A DNA stretch of 64,000 nucleotides, from positions 310,001 to 374,000 of the forward strand of contig JACKAL010000002.1 of assembly GCA_020635085.1 (NCBI GenBank). The letters run 5' to 3'. Below the pieces are notes generated by a model. The model was not told the origin of the DNA. It worked only from the letters and a program-made list of their open reading frames with translations, and ran no database searches. Origin of the DNA: Pseudobdellovibrionaceae bacterium (GTDB lineage: Bacteria > Bdellovibrionota > Bdellovibrionia > Bdellovibrionales > JAGQZY01). Both the position numbers and the translations under genes were made by a program. Below are positions 33,539-42,020 of the stretch, piece after piece; position 1 is the stretch's first letter; each line of letters starts with the position of its first letter.

Positions 33539-36484
33539 ATGGATCTTCAACCGCAAATTGAAGCCAAAGGAAAAGAGATTTTTAATTCACTTGGTGGTGG
33601 CGATGGCCAGTCGATTTTTAATAAAGACTGGTGGTACGGAAAAATCATGGACTGGAGCATGCAAAACCCGGCGTTCAAAACGCAAATGTTTCGTTTCGTC
33701 GATGTGCTGCCCACTTTACAATCCAGCGGCGAAGTGGCGAAGCACCTCAAAGAATATTTTGCTGAAGGTGGCGAGCAACTTCCTTCCGTCTTTAACTTCG
33801 GCCTTGGCTTAGGCTCTCTGGCACCGGGGCTTATGGCTGGTGCAATTAAAAAGAACGTCACGCAAATGGCCAAAATGTTTATCACCGGCGAATCGCCCAA
33901 AGATGCCATCGATGTTTTAAAAAAATCACGCAAACAAAAAATGACCTTCACCATCGACATCTTGGGCGAAGCGTGCTTAAGCGAGACGGAAGCCCTTGAT
34001 TATCAAAACCGCTATTTAGAACTTATCGACTGGCTGAACAAAGAAACCAAAAATTGGGATTTTGATCCACAGCTCGACACCGATGCCTATGGTAATATCC
34101 CGCGTGTGAATGTATCGGTCAAAATCACCGCGCTGTATTCACAAATTCACCCGGAATCCTGGCAACACAGCATCGACATGGTGAAAGAACGTTTGCGTCC
34201 TGTTCTTAAAAAAGCGATGGACAACAATACTTTTATCAATATCGATATGGAAAAATTCGCCATTAAAGATTTAACCATCGAAACCTTTAAACAACTGTTA
34301 ATGGAAGATTCCTTTAAAAACTACCCCCATTTTGGAATCGTCATCCAAGCGTATTTGCGTGACTCTTTCCAAGACGTAAAAGATTTAACCGCATTTGCCA
34401 AACAACGTCGCACGCCGTTTTCTATTCGTTTGGTAAAAGGGGCCTATTGGGATTACGAAACCGTCGGCGCGCAACAAAAAGATTGGCCCATTCCGGTGTA
34501 CACACGCAAACCCGAATCCGACATCAACTACGAAGAGTGTACTAAATATCTTTTAGATAATACCGACTTCATTCGTTTGGCTATTGGCTCCCACAATGTG
34601 CGCTCCATCGCCTTTGCCATGGCCTATGCTGAGCAAAAGGGCCTTCCTAAAAATGCCTTCGAACTGCAAATGCTCTATGGCATGGCTGAGCCTTTTAAAA
34701 AAGCAATTGTCTCTAAAGGCTATCGCTTACGTGAGTACTGCCCGGTGGGTGAAATGTTACCTGGTATGTCCTATTTGGTTCGTCGTCTTTTGGAAAACAC
34801 ATCCAATGATTCTTTCTTAAAATCCAAATTTGCCGACAACACATCGGATGCAGATCTGCTCGCCGACCCACGTAAAACTTTGCAAAATGTAAAAGACATA
34901 AATATCAAAGAGCGCTTCTTTACCAATGAATCGCCAATGGATTTTTCCAAAAAAACGGATCGCGAAAAAGTAACCACGGCACTTAAACAATTTAAAACGT
35001 CTCAACTCAATAAAAAATGGCCCGCCTATATCAGCGGCGAATGGGTTGCAACGAATGAATATCTCGAAAGCCACAACCCCTCCACTGAGGAGACCTTGGG
35101 TCACATCGCTATGTGCACAAGTGACATGGCCGAATCCGCAATGAATGCCGCGAATTCTGCCTTCCCTGCTTGGTGTAAAACACCAGCTCCCGAACGCGCC
35201 GGCTACTTGGATAAAGCGGCTGATATTTTAGAGCGCGATCGCGATCAAATCATTGCCTGTCAAATTCTCGAAGCCGGAAAAACCTGGAAAGAGGCCGATG
35301 GGGATGTGGCCGAGGCCATCGATTTTCTTCGCTATTACGCAAAACAAATGCGCTTAATGGATAAACCACGCCGCGTGGGTGGCGTTCCCGGCGAAGTGAG
35401 CCTTTACACCTATCAAGGACGCGGTGTGAACGTGGTGATTGCACCATGGAATTTCCCTCTGGCTATTCTCACTGGTATGGTTGGCGCCTCTCTGGTTACA
35501 GGTAACACTGTGGTGATGAAGCCGGCAGAGCAAACATCGATGACCGCCACTTTCTTAATGAAAGCCTTTATCGAAGCGGGCTTACCTAAAAATGTTCTTC
35601 ATATGGTACTTGGCAAAGGCGAAGTGGTCGGTGAACATTTGGTGTCCCACGCCTACACGGCGATGATTTGTTTTACAGGCTCTAAAGATGTGGGCTTGCG
35701 CATTTTGCAAAAAGCCAGCATCCCACAACTTGGACAAAAACACATTAAGCGTACTATTACCGAGCTCGGTGGAAAAAATGCGATCATTGTCGACTCCGAT
35801 GCAGACCTCGATGAGGCCGTTACCGGTGTTCTTTACTCCGCATTTGGTTTTCAAGGGCAAAAATGTTCGGCTTGTAGCCGCGTGATTGTTCTTGAAGACA
35901 CCTACGATCGCTTCTTAGAACGCCTTATTGAATCCGCGCGCTCCATTGCTATGGGCCATTCAGAAGATCCTCATACTTTTATGGGACCAGTGATCGATAA
36001 AGATGCGAAAGAAAAAATCTTAAAATACGTCGAGATCGGTAAAGGCGAAGGCGCCACCCTGGCCTTCCAAGGTATTGTGAATGAATCGCGCGGATACTTT
36101 GTGCCACCGACTATTTTTACCGATGTGGAACCACGTTCACGCCTGGCACAAGAGGAAATCTTTGGACCGGTGCTTGCCGTCATTAAAGCCAAAACACTAG
36201 CCGATGCTTTAGCCATTGCCAATGACACGGATTTTGCCCTTACCGGTGCATTTTATTCACGAAGCCCGGCGAACATTGAAGTGGTTAAAAAAGAATTCAA
36301 CGTCGGAAATCTTTATATCAACCGCGGCTCCACAGGTGCCTTGGTGGATCGCCATCCTTTTGGTGGCTTTAAACTTTCCGGCGGTGGCAGCAAAACCGGT
36401 GGCCCTGATTACTTGATTCAGTTTATGGATCCTAAAGTGACATCCGAGAACACCATGCGCCGCGGATTTGCCCCTGAGGAATAG
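33539..36484 (+). CDS. putA: Bifunctional proline dehydrogenase / glutamate-semialdehyde dehydrogenase PutA
   Basis: Oxidises proline to glutamate in two steps: FAD-dependent proline dehydrogenase, then NAD-dependent aldehyde dehydrogenase. The start is the ATG at 33539 after GAGGAGGA, giving 981 aa. The PRODH barrel (about 80-480) has SIRLVKGAYWDYETV and REYCPVGEMLPGMSYLVRRL. The ALDH domain (about 500-975) has PWNFPLAILTGMVGASLVTG, the Glu in ITELGGKNAIIVD and the nucleophile Cys in FGFQGQKCSACSRV. No N-terminal ribbon-helix-helix DNA-binding domain, so it is not the self-repressing trifunctional form. A perfect terminator follows. Single-gene unit; amino-acid catabolism suits a protein-degrading lifestyle. 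Confidence 0.96.
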   Translation: MDLQPQIEAKGKEIFNSLGGGDGQSIFNKDWWYGKIMDWSMQNPAFKTQMFRFVDVLPTLQSSGEVAKHLKEYFAEGGEQLPSVFNFGLGLGSLAPGLMAGAIKKNVTQMAKMFITGESPKDAIDVLKKSRKQKMTFTIDILGEACLSETEALDYQNRYLELIDWLNKETKNWDFDPQLDTDAYGNIPRVNVSVKITALYSQIHPESWQHSIDMVKERLRPVLKKAMDNNTFINIDMEKFAIKDLTIETFKQLLMEDSFKNYPHFGIVIQAYLRDSFQDVKDLTAFAKQRRTPFSIRLVKGAYWDYETVGAQQKDWPIPVYTRKPESDINYEECTKYLLDNTDFIRLAIGSHNVRSIAFAMAYAEQKGLPKNAFELQMLYGMAEPFKKAIVSKGYRLREYCPVGEMLPGMSYLVRRLLENTSNDSFLKSKFADNTSDADLLADPRKTLQNVKDINIKERFFTNESPMDFSKKTDREKVTTALKQFKTSQLNKKWPAYISGEWVATNEYLESHNPSTEETLGHIAMCTSDMAESAMNAANSAFPAWCKTPAPERAGYLDKAADILERDRDQIIACQILEAGKTWKEADGDVAEAIDFLRYYAKQMRLMDKPRRVGGVPGEVSLYTYQGRGVNVVIAPWNFPLAILTGMVGASLVTGNTVVMKPAEQTSMTATFLMKAFIEAGLPKNVLHMVLGKGEVVGEHLVSHAYTAMICFTGSKDVGLRILQKASIPQLGQKHIKRTITELGGKNAIIVDSDADLDEAVTGVLYSAFGFQGQKCSACSRVIVLEDTYDRFLERLIESARSIAMGHSEDPHTFMGPVIDKDAKEKILKYVEIGKGEGATLAFQGIVNESRGYFVPPTIFTDVEPRSRLAQEEIFGPVLAVIKAKTLADALAIANDTDFALTGAFYSRSPANIEVVKKEFNVGNLYINRGSTGALVDRHPFGGFKLSGGGSKTGGPDYLIQFMDPKVTSENTMRRGFAPEE

Positions 36485-36545
36485 ATTTGGCGTGCCCCAC
36501 AAAGCCACATTCTTTTTTTTGTCGTAGGCATTTTTAAGACCATTG

Positions 36546-36576
36546 AACCAGCATTCACCAATGCTGGTTTTTCTTT
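36546..36576 (+). terminator. Terminator of putA
   Basis: AACCAGCATT (36546-36555) and AATGCTGGTT (36560-36569) form a perfect ten-pair stem with loop CACC, followed by TTTCTTT. Confidence 0.92.
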
Positions 36577-36596
36577 ATTAAGGACTACCCGTTTTT

Positions 36597-37361
36597 TTAA
36601 TCATACTTATTATTAAAAATATAAAAGAGAGCACCGTTTTTGATATTGGCAATAACCCCTTTTATGTTGGCATCAGCCACGGCAGGGCACCCAAAACTTC
36701 TTCCCATCTTGCTCAACGATGGATTCACATAACTGGCACCATGTACAACAATCGCACGCGCACGCACGTTGCTGTTACGTGATTCCAGTCCATCCAGTTT
36801 TAGAGATTCACCATGCTTACCAATGTATGTTTCAGCGGTCACCATAAAACCCAATGAAGATTTATTAGATCCAGAAACGTTAGAGAAGTCAGACGCGTAG
36901 CCATCGTTATCTGCATCCGAATTTTTTCCATGCGCTGTATGCATAGTCGTGACCGCACCCGTTTTGAGATTGATCATATAAAAACGTTTTTTACCAGAAT
37001 GTTGGCCAATATCGAAAATAACCATGTAGTTTTTATTTTTGATTTTGCTTTGATTATTATTAAAATAATTAAAGGCATTATCCACAGCTTTTGCCGAAAC
37101 GTCCGAATTATTTAAAATTGCTTCGCGCAAAGACACCATCGAACCCTGGTCGCCAGAAGCTGTGTCCGCTGGAGGGATCGATGCCGGATCGCGGTTATCG
37201 TCTGCTGTCGACGTATCTGTAGATGTATCCACCGAAAGATCTTCTTCGGGAGCACCTGCTGGCACCATCACTGTATCTAAATTTACTTTTTGACTCTTAC
37301 CGCAGGCAACGAATGTAAGACCTATCATCACTGCGAAGACGAAATTTTTTAGAAATGCCAT
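36597..37361 (-). CDS. L,D-transpeptidase-like (YkuD_2-type) lipoprotein
   Basis: 254 aa with lipoprotein signal MAFLKNFVFAVMIGLTFVAC. Residues 20-75 are a Thr/Asp/Ser-rich linker. The catalytic-type domain occupies about 95-254: VIFDIGQHSGKKRFYMINL, then the His of IVVHGASYVNPSLSKMG and the Cys of RSFGCPAVADANIKG. HG...SxGCPAV is the murein L,D-transpeptidase signature of the YkuD_2 group. It would act on peptidoglycan peptides (crosslinking, or editing as in prey or self cell-wall modification). Attachment to a membrane by lipid is inferred. Confidence 0.87.
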   Translation of the reverse strand: MAFLKNFVFAVMIGLTFVACGKSQKVNLDTVMVPAGAPEEDLSVDTSTDTSTADDNRDPASIPPADTASGDQGSMVSLREAILNNSDVSAKAVDNAFNYFNNNQSKIKNKNYMVIFDIGQHSGKKRFYMINLKTGAVTTMHTAHGKNSDADNDGYASDFSNVSGSNKSSLGFMVTAETYIGKHGESLKLDGLESRNSNVRARAIVVHGASYVNPSLSKMGRSFGCPAVADANIKGVIANIKNGALFYIFNNKYD

Positions 37362-37558
37362 ACCCTACTCCTCGACCAATAAAAAAACTATCGGTCGAGG
37401 ATTTTAAATGCGTAAACTTTCACAGGAAAACTTTTGCGAGACACTGGTTAAATCAATATGATGCGAAATCTTCTAAAAGTTAGACATTTTTTAGATTTTT
37501 TGAAAAAATTCTTAGAACTAGAGCACACAAGAACCCATATCTATCGGTTCGTAAATTA

Positions 37559-37589
37559 AAAAAGAGCTTAGATTCGCTAAGCTCTTTTT
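37559..37589. terminator. Strong bidirectional terminator
   Basis: AAAAAGAGCTTAG (37559-37571) pairs perfectly with CTAAGCTCTTTTT (37577-37589) around ATTCG. It serves the leftward gene whose stop lies at 37624. The gap 37362-37558 to its left is AT-rich, holds the promoter of the L,D-transpeptidase gene and shows no further gene. Confidence 0.92.
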
Positions 37590-37623
37590 GGTTTTAAATT
37601 TTATAAAATTTAGAAGATTTTGT

Positions 37624-38226
37624 TTATCTTACAGTCACTGCCATCAAACCGTTGTTGCGATCTAATTGGAACTCTATAGCCTTCTCATCTGAAGCAGTTT
37701 TTAGCGTGTATGTCTCTTTAATGCCCCCAGGAAGAACTTCGCGCTTGGAACCGCTAATACCAACGTATTGGGGAACTAATACATCAGCATATTGTTTTAT
37801 AAACTGTGCACCATTGAGCATTTTCTGTGGCTGCCCTTGTCCATCGTGACTATACTGAATATTGGTAACCAATCCTTTTTCCACATTAAAAGAATAATTC
37901 CCTTGCAGGTAGCCATAAGTAAGACTCTCGAGTGTCGACGGGCGATGCCCCTTGTAGCGAATATTTTGAGAACCTAACTGCGATAAACTTTTTGTCCACT
38001 GAGGGTCCATACTTTTATGGATACTGGCTAATCCCCGCTGAGACACATTGCCACCAGCAAGCTCTTGGTTGTTGGTCTCAAATATCTGAAAGTTAAAACC
38101 CACCATCAAAAGTAAAATAAACGCGAGTGTCCCCGTGGCCGCTGCACGCAGATCATTGGGCGTTGTTTTTATAACTTGTTTTTTGAATTTACTATTTATT
38201 GGAATAACCTTGCGATCATCACTCAT
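37624..38226 (-). CDS. Single-pass membrane protein of unknown function
   Basis: 200 aa from the ATG at 38226 (MSDDRKVIPINSKFKKQVIK), preceded by GGGGGAA. A short basic cytoplasmic segment is followed by one transmembrane helix (AATGTLAFILLLMVGFNFQI, about residues 30-48) and an extracytoplasmic domain with beta character (YGYLQGNYSFNVEKGLVTNI). The layout is that of small anti-sigma-like or secretion-accessory membrane proteins, but no motif identifies it. Its upstream region holds a perfect TGTCTCA-ATG-TGAGACA palindrome. Confidence 0.7.
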   Translation of the reverse strand: MSDDRKVIPINSKFKKQVIKTTPNDLRAAATGTLAFILLLMVGFNFQIFETNNQELAGGNVSQRGLASIHKSMDPQWTKSLSQLGSQNIRYKGHRPSTLESLTYGYLQGNYSFNVEKGLVTNIQYSHDGQGQPQKMLNGAQFIKQYADVLVPQYVGISGSKREVLPGGIKETYTLKTASDEKAIEFQLDRNNGLMAVTVR

Positions 38227-38369
38227 TGTTTCCCCCATGCCCATTTATGCGTGCGAACATCATACCAACCCAACTCGTATTAAATCCCATTTCGATGTAA
38301 AATCTGTATCAATAACTAACACCCTGTCGTTAGTTTAGTCGCTTGCCGCTTATTTCCCTAGATCTTTGA

Positions 38370-38386
38370 TGTCTCAATGTGAGACA
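38370..38386. promoter_or_regulatory. Perfect TGTCTCA-N3-TGAGACA palindrome
   Basis: Seven-base arms with a three-base spacer, fully symmetric. The same pattern with the same spacing occurs twice upstream of the matrixin-like gene, so a common operator is likely. Confidence 0.55.
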
Positions 38387-38400
38387 TTTGCCTAAAGTCC

Positions 38401-38523
38401 AGTTCTGTTTTGAAGTTCCGACGGACCCTCAGGATTCAATGCGCGTAAACATCAGGCGACTGCTAAATTATGCAGGTAAAAAAATGAGGATTGTTGACCT
38501 TTTAAAAGTTCTGTTTTGAAGTT
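38401..38523 (+). repeat. 17-bp exact direct repeat pair
   Basis: AGTTCTGTTTTGAAGTT occurs at 38401-38417 and again at 38507-38523, 106 bp apart start to start, just upstream of the DUF486 gene. Each unit is partly self-symmetric. Could be paired regulator sites. Confidence 0.6.
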
Positions 38524-38561
38524 GAGGGATCTCTATCACATAAAGCTGCTGGGGTTTTTAT

Positions 38562-38891
38562 ATGACAATACTACTACTTTTTATTTCAAATATTTTTATG
38601 ACCTTTGCTTGGTATGGTCATCTTAAAAATTTAAAAAATTCTCCCCTCATTTATGCCATTCTTATTTCTTGGGGCATTGCCCTTTTCGAATATATGTTTC
38701 AAGTACCTGCCAATCGTATTGGCGCTCAGCAATACAGCTTGGGGCAATTAAAAGTCATTCAAGAAGTCATCACCATGATTGTCTTTGCCGGTTTTGCTTA
38801 CTTGTATATGAAACAACCTTTGCGTCTTGATTATCTATGGGCTGGCCTGTGCCTCGTGGGCGCTGCTTACTTTATGTTTCGCGCCGCCTAG
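38562..38891 (+). CDS. DUF486 / DMT-type small membrane protein
   Basis: 109 aa with four hydrophobic helices and the family pattern of DUF486: SNIFMTFAWYGHLKN near the N-terminus, SWGIALFEYMFQVPANRIG in the middle and QYSLGQLKVIQEVITMIVFA. DUF486 proteins are related to small drug/metabolite transporters; no substrate is established. Preceded by GGGG. The stop overlaps by four bases with the convergent gene on the other strand. Confidence 0.88.
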   Translation: MTILLLFISNIFMTFAWYGHLKNLKNSPLIYAILISWGIALFEYMFQVPANRIGAQQYSLGQLKVIQEVITMIVFAGFAYLYMKQPLRLDYLWAGLCLVGAAYFMFRAA

Positions 38892-39214
38892 AAAAATGAG
38901 CATTTAGAAAACCAAAGATAGCCCAGAACTATCGAACAAGAAAAACAATACAATCCAAATGGCACCAATGCTTTCTTATGCATTTTAATAGCGCGCTTAA
39001 TTTTATACCTATCAATTCGCGAATACTTTTGCAGGCGTGGCCCCTCATATGACTCATAAACCTTGAGAAAAAAATAGTCCAACACAAAAGCCATAATGGG
39101 CATGGAACTTACGAGCACAAACATCAACATCTTAGATTTAAAAAGAGATCCTAAAAAAACTATTGAAAAAATGGAGACTGTAATAAAAAGAGCACCTAAC
39201 CTAACCCAATCCAT
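38888..39214 (-). CDS. Putative small membrane protein of unknown function
   Basis: 108 aa with three likely membrane helices (FITVSIFSIVFLGSLF, MLMFVLVSSMPIMAFVLDYF and FGLYCFSCSIVLGYLWF) and a basic loop between helices two and three. No clear Shine-Dalgarno precedes the ATG. Convergent with and overlapping the DUF486 stop by four bases. The hydrophobic pattern supports a gene, but its small size leaves doubt. Confidence 0.5.
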   Translation of the reverse strand: MDWVRLGALFITVSIFSIVFLGSLFKSKMLMFVLVSSMPIMAFVLDYFFLKVYESYEGPRLQKYSRIDRYKIKRAIKMHKKALVPFGLYCFSCSIVLGYLWFSKCSFF

Positions 39215-39456
39215 TTCATTGCATAGAGAAATTCTTTGAGACTTTCCCGCTTCAGATAAAAGTAATAGAGTTTTTTATATTTATAAGTCATCCATATTCT
39301 CTATCGGACTTTGGTGCCTGAACCTGAAGCTTGTGATTTAATAAGGTCGATTCGTATCAAAATCGTACGCTGATATATAAGATTATTATATTTAACCTTG
39401 ACGCTCCCTGTAACGAGCGGGTGCCGGGCACCTAAGGACCGTGCTAGAATAAGCAA

Positions 39457-39969
39457 ATGGAAAAACAACTTTATATTGTCCGGCATGCCATTGCAGAAGA
39501 AAGAGAAGAGTTTCGCAAAACCCGTCAGCCGGATGAGCTTCGCCCGCTCACGGTTAAAGGAAGAAAGAAATTTGAAAAAACGTCCATGTGGATGGCTCAT
39601 ACCATAGACGAGGTGGATTGGCTTCTTTATAGTCCCCTCACCCGTGCGCAACAAACAGCAGAAATATTGGCAAAGCATCTTAACTTTAAGCAATCTTCCG
39701 AGACAAGCACGCTCAAGCCCATGGAGCACCCAAAAAAACTCTGTCAAAAATTAGATCGCGAAAAAAATTGGACGACCGCTATGGTGATTGGTCATGAACC
39801 CTTTCTTTCCCACTTGGTTTGTTATCTTTTAGGAATTGGAATGAAGCACTCTGAGCAATTTCTTATGAAAAAAGGTGGCGTCGCACTTTTTCGCTTCCAT
39901 GCCCCCCTGTCAGAGCAAAAAGGTAAATTGCATTGGTGGACTACTCCGCGCTTGACGTCTCTCGCATAA
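39457..39969 (+). CDS. sixA: Phosphohistidine phosphatase SixA-like
   Basis: 170 aa. SixA removes phosphate from His residues of HPt domains. The signature MEKQLYIVRHAIAEEREEF (RHAxAE) is at the N-terminus, LRPLTVKGRKKFEKTSMWMA and LLYSPLTRAQQTAEILAKHL follow, and the second catalytic His is in MVIGHEPFLSHLV. The family is small and well conserved. The 3' end overlaps the convergent lipoprotein gene by 29 bp. No strong ribosome-binding site is visible. Confidence 0.9.
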   Translation: MEKQLYIVRHAIAEEREEFRKTRQPDELRPLTVKGRKKFEKTSMWMAHTIDEVDWLLYSPLTRAQQTAEILAKHLNFKQSSETSTLKPMEHPKKLCQKLDREKNWTTAMVIGHEPFLSHLVCYLLGIGMKHSEQFLMKKGGVALFRFHAPLSEQKGKLHWWTTPRLTSLA

Positions 39970-41197
39970 TAAAAACCGAACCCGACTCTATTGGCTCTGC
40001 ACATAAAGAATATTTGCCATCGATAATATGCATCAGAATACGGGCATTGGACCATTCATGACAGTTGCGTTGTGCTGACTTTTCCACCTTGTGAAAAAGG
40101 GCACCCACATCATTTTCTAAATCAGAAAATTTAGAAAATAATCGATCACGACCACGGCCATCTGCATAAGATTGTAAAATAGCATCTTTATCGGCGAGGG
40201 TCTGATGGGCTAAACCACGGGTCTCTGATGGAGTAAGTCCTTGGTAGGGCGGTGCCAGTAATTGTAAATAGCGAACAAGAATTCTCGATTGAAATGCACC
40301 TACATAATTTTTCCATTCACTCAAAATATTAAGATTCGCATTAAGTTCAAATTCTGCGGTTAATACATCTGATAGTGACGCAGAGATCATTTTACTTTTT
40401 AGATGAAATTCTTTTTGAATAAATCGCACAAAAGCCAATTCATCTTTTAAAGTTTTTCCTTTCCAAGCAGTTAAAATGTGCGAAAAATCCTGTTCATTTT
40501 TTAATCGCAACACAGCCGTACGTGCCACACCACGCTTCAACCAGCCTTGAGACCCGCTCAGTCTATGACGTTGGATGCGCTGCCCATCATATTCTAAAAG
40601 AGACAGCTCCTCATCTTCCCCACGCAGGACAACTGCAACGCTTGTCCACTCGTCACCAAGTGGAGCTGTTTCTGGCCGGATAGAATCCAGATGAAACATC
40701 AGAATAATATCGCCAGAGCGCAGATCGGTAAGACTGGTAACCTCATCTGTTGTCTTGGAGTTTGATAGCAACTGATGAAAGGAATCGGTAAACACCGGTT
40801 GTACAGAAAATTTTAGGACATCTGCATGCTCTATTATTTTTTGATTATACCCCCAAGTTTCTTCTCCCTTACGCAACTCACTATAGAGGTGACTCACGCT
40901 ATAACTACAAGCTGGATCTACATCTAAACTTGTAAACTTCTCTTTTAATAAAAGACGTAGATCAAAAAAATCTTTATGCATCTCATTGGCGCGCATTTTC
41001 TGTAAATTTAATGTCTGCAAGTAAACAAGCGCACTTTCACTGGCTGTTACGCAATTTTGTGTGGTTAGGGCCTGTAGTTTTTGCTCTAAATTGTTAACGG
41101 CTGGATCCTGAACTCTATCACCACTCGATGATACTTTTTGGCTCGAACAAGCTGTAACTAAACTACAAATAAAAATATTAAAAAAAATGTATCGCAT
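39941..41197 (-). CDS. Lipoprotein with papain-like (YiiX/YebB-type) fold, active site uncertain
   Basis: 418 aa with lipoprotein signal MRYIFFNIFICSLVTAC. Residues about 155-235 resemble the permuted papain-like fold: SLTDLRSGDIILMFHLD, then EWTSVAVVLRGEDEELSLLE and WLKRGVARTAVLRLK. In active relatives the segment after GDIIL carries a His in an xHVGI-type motif; here the equivalent reads WTSVAVVL, so the catalytic His is missing or moved. The rest is helical. Cys occur at QNCVTAS, DPACSYS, QRNCHEW and YSLCAEP. Possibly a non-catalytic binding member. It is convergent with sixA and overlaps it by 29 bp. Confidence 0.7.
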   Translation of the reverse strand: MRYIFFNIFICSLVTACSSQKVSSSGDRVQDPAVNNLEQKLQALTTQNCVTASESALVYLQTLNLQKMRANEMHKDFFDLRLLLKEKFTSLDVDPACSYSVSHLYSELRKGEETWGYNQKIIEHADVLKFSVQPVFTDSFHQLLSNSKTTDEVTSLTDLRSGDIILMFHLDSIRPETAPLGDEWTSVAVVLRGEDEELSLLEYDGQRIQRHRLSGSQGWLKRGVARTAVLRLKNEQDFSHILTAWKGKTLKDELAFVRFIQKEFHLKSKMISASLSDVLTAEFELNANLNILSEWKNYVGAFQSRILVRYLQLLAPPYQGLTPSETRGLAHQTLADKDAILQSYADGRGRDRLFSKFSDLENDVGALFHKVEKSAQRNCHEWSNARILMHIIDGKYSLCAEPIESGSVFIMRETSSAE

Positions 41198-41330
41198 GAG
41201 TTACTTTTCGGAACGAAAGATATGAAAATCGAGATTTTTGTTCCTCATTATATACAGATCAAGACGTTGAAGCGGAGACAAAAGCCAAGCCGCAGAGACA
41301 ACAAAGGCCGTACACCAATCAACAAAAGAA

Positions 41331-41358
41331 AAAAGTCGGCGCACTAGCACCGACTTTT
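41331..41358 (-). terminator. Terminator of the Fis-type gene
   Basis: AAAAGTCGG (41331-41339) pairs with CCGACTTTT (41350-41358). On the minus strand the second arm is followed by TTTTCTTTTG, downstream of the HTH gene stop at 41384. Confidence 0.85.
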
Positions 41359-41383
41359 CAAAAATATCATTATTAGGGTTAGA

Positions 41384-41776
41384 TTAAGCTGCGCGACGTT
41401 TGCGCGCTTGGGATGGATCTATATTATACAATTTTACTTTTCTATAAAGTGTCGCTCGGCCAATACCTAAAGCTTTTGCCGCTTCCGTCAAATTTCCGCG
41501 GAAACTGATAATGGCTTTTTCAATCGCTTGCGCTTCCAAATCATTTATAGTTGCAACTCCACTATTGGATACATTTCCTGGGAATTGCACAACGTTATTA
41601 CTTGTCACCGGCACATTGTTAATCGGGCTTGAGCCAGATGTTAATGTCGGAGCTGCACTCAATGAATAACTCGGCGATTGCACTTCGCACGGAATTCCCA
41701 TTGTTTGCGCAAACTCTTGACCCCGGTGAATGACAACTGAATCATCACTCACGATAATTAGTTTTGAGTAGGGCAT
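41384..41776 (-). CDS. Orphan Fis-type (HTH_8) DNA-binding protein
   Basis: 130 aa from the ATG at 41776, fixed by GGAGG six bases upstream; the longer frame lacks support. The N-terminus (MPYSKLIIVSDDSVVIHRGQ) looks like a short remnant of a receiver or PAS-like strand. A Ser/Asn/Pro-rich linker follows, and the C-terminal 45 residues are a Fis-family helix-turn-helix (AIEKAIISFRGNLTEAAKAL, then GIGRATLYRKVKLYNID), as at the end of NtrC-type activators. There is no AAA+ sigma54-interaction domain, so it cannot activate sigma54 alone. A basic tail ARKRRAA closes it. It may compete with or modulate full-length regulators. Confidence 0.88.
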   Translation of the reverse strand: MPYSKLIIVSDDSVVIHRGQEFAQTMGIPCEVQSPSYSLSAAPTLTSGSSPINNVPVTSNNVVQFPGNVSNSGVATINDLEAQAIEKAIISFRGNLTEAAKALGIGRATLYRKVKLYNIDPSQARKRRAA

Positions 41777-41967
41777 TTCTAACCTCCATAATATGATATG
41801 AAAACGCTCATTCTGTTCAAAATATGTATCGGAAGTGTCTTTAAATAAGATGAGGAAAAAATTTCCCACTTTAGTACTTTTTTTATAAGTGCTCTAATTT
41901 ATTAAATTTTATCAAATGTTTTAAAACGACAAAGTGTCTCACAATACCTTTGGTCAAGTCGCCATCA

Positions 41968-42020
41968 AGCTTTTTGCAAAAACGTTGCAAAAAGCTATAA
42001 AACCCCCTATTTTGAGGGGG
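41968..42020 (+). promoter_or_regulatory. Two consecutive hairpins before the MerC-like gene
   Basis: Hairpin 1: AGCTTTTTGCAA (41968-41979) and TTGCAAAAAGCT (41985-41996) form a perfect twelve-pair stem around AAACG. Hairpin 2: CCCCCT (42003-42008) and AGGGGG (42015-42020) form a six-pair stem that buries the GAGGGGG ribosome-binding site directly before the start codon. Hairpin 1 also has the form of a dyad operator. Confidence 0.7.

Larger units (their letters stand above)
38227..38561. other. 335-bp divergent intergenic region with palindrome and direct repeat
   Basis: No gene is seen. It contains a perfect palindrome at 38370-38386 (TGTCTCA-ATG-TGAGACA) and an exact 17-bp direct repeat, AGTTCTGTTTTGAAGTT, at 38401-38417 and 38507-38523. 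It separates the membrane-protein gene to the left from the DUF486 gene to the right, so both signals could control either gene. Confidence 0.6.

Noticed and set aside
39420..39432. GGTGCCGGGCACC near-palindrome upstream of sixA
   Set aside because: Only a four- to six-pair stem, no second copy seen in the window and no clear promoter relationship.
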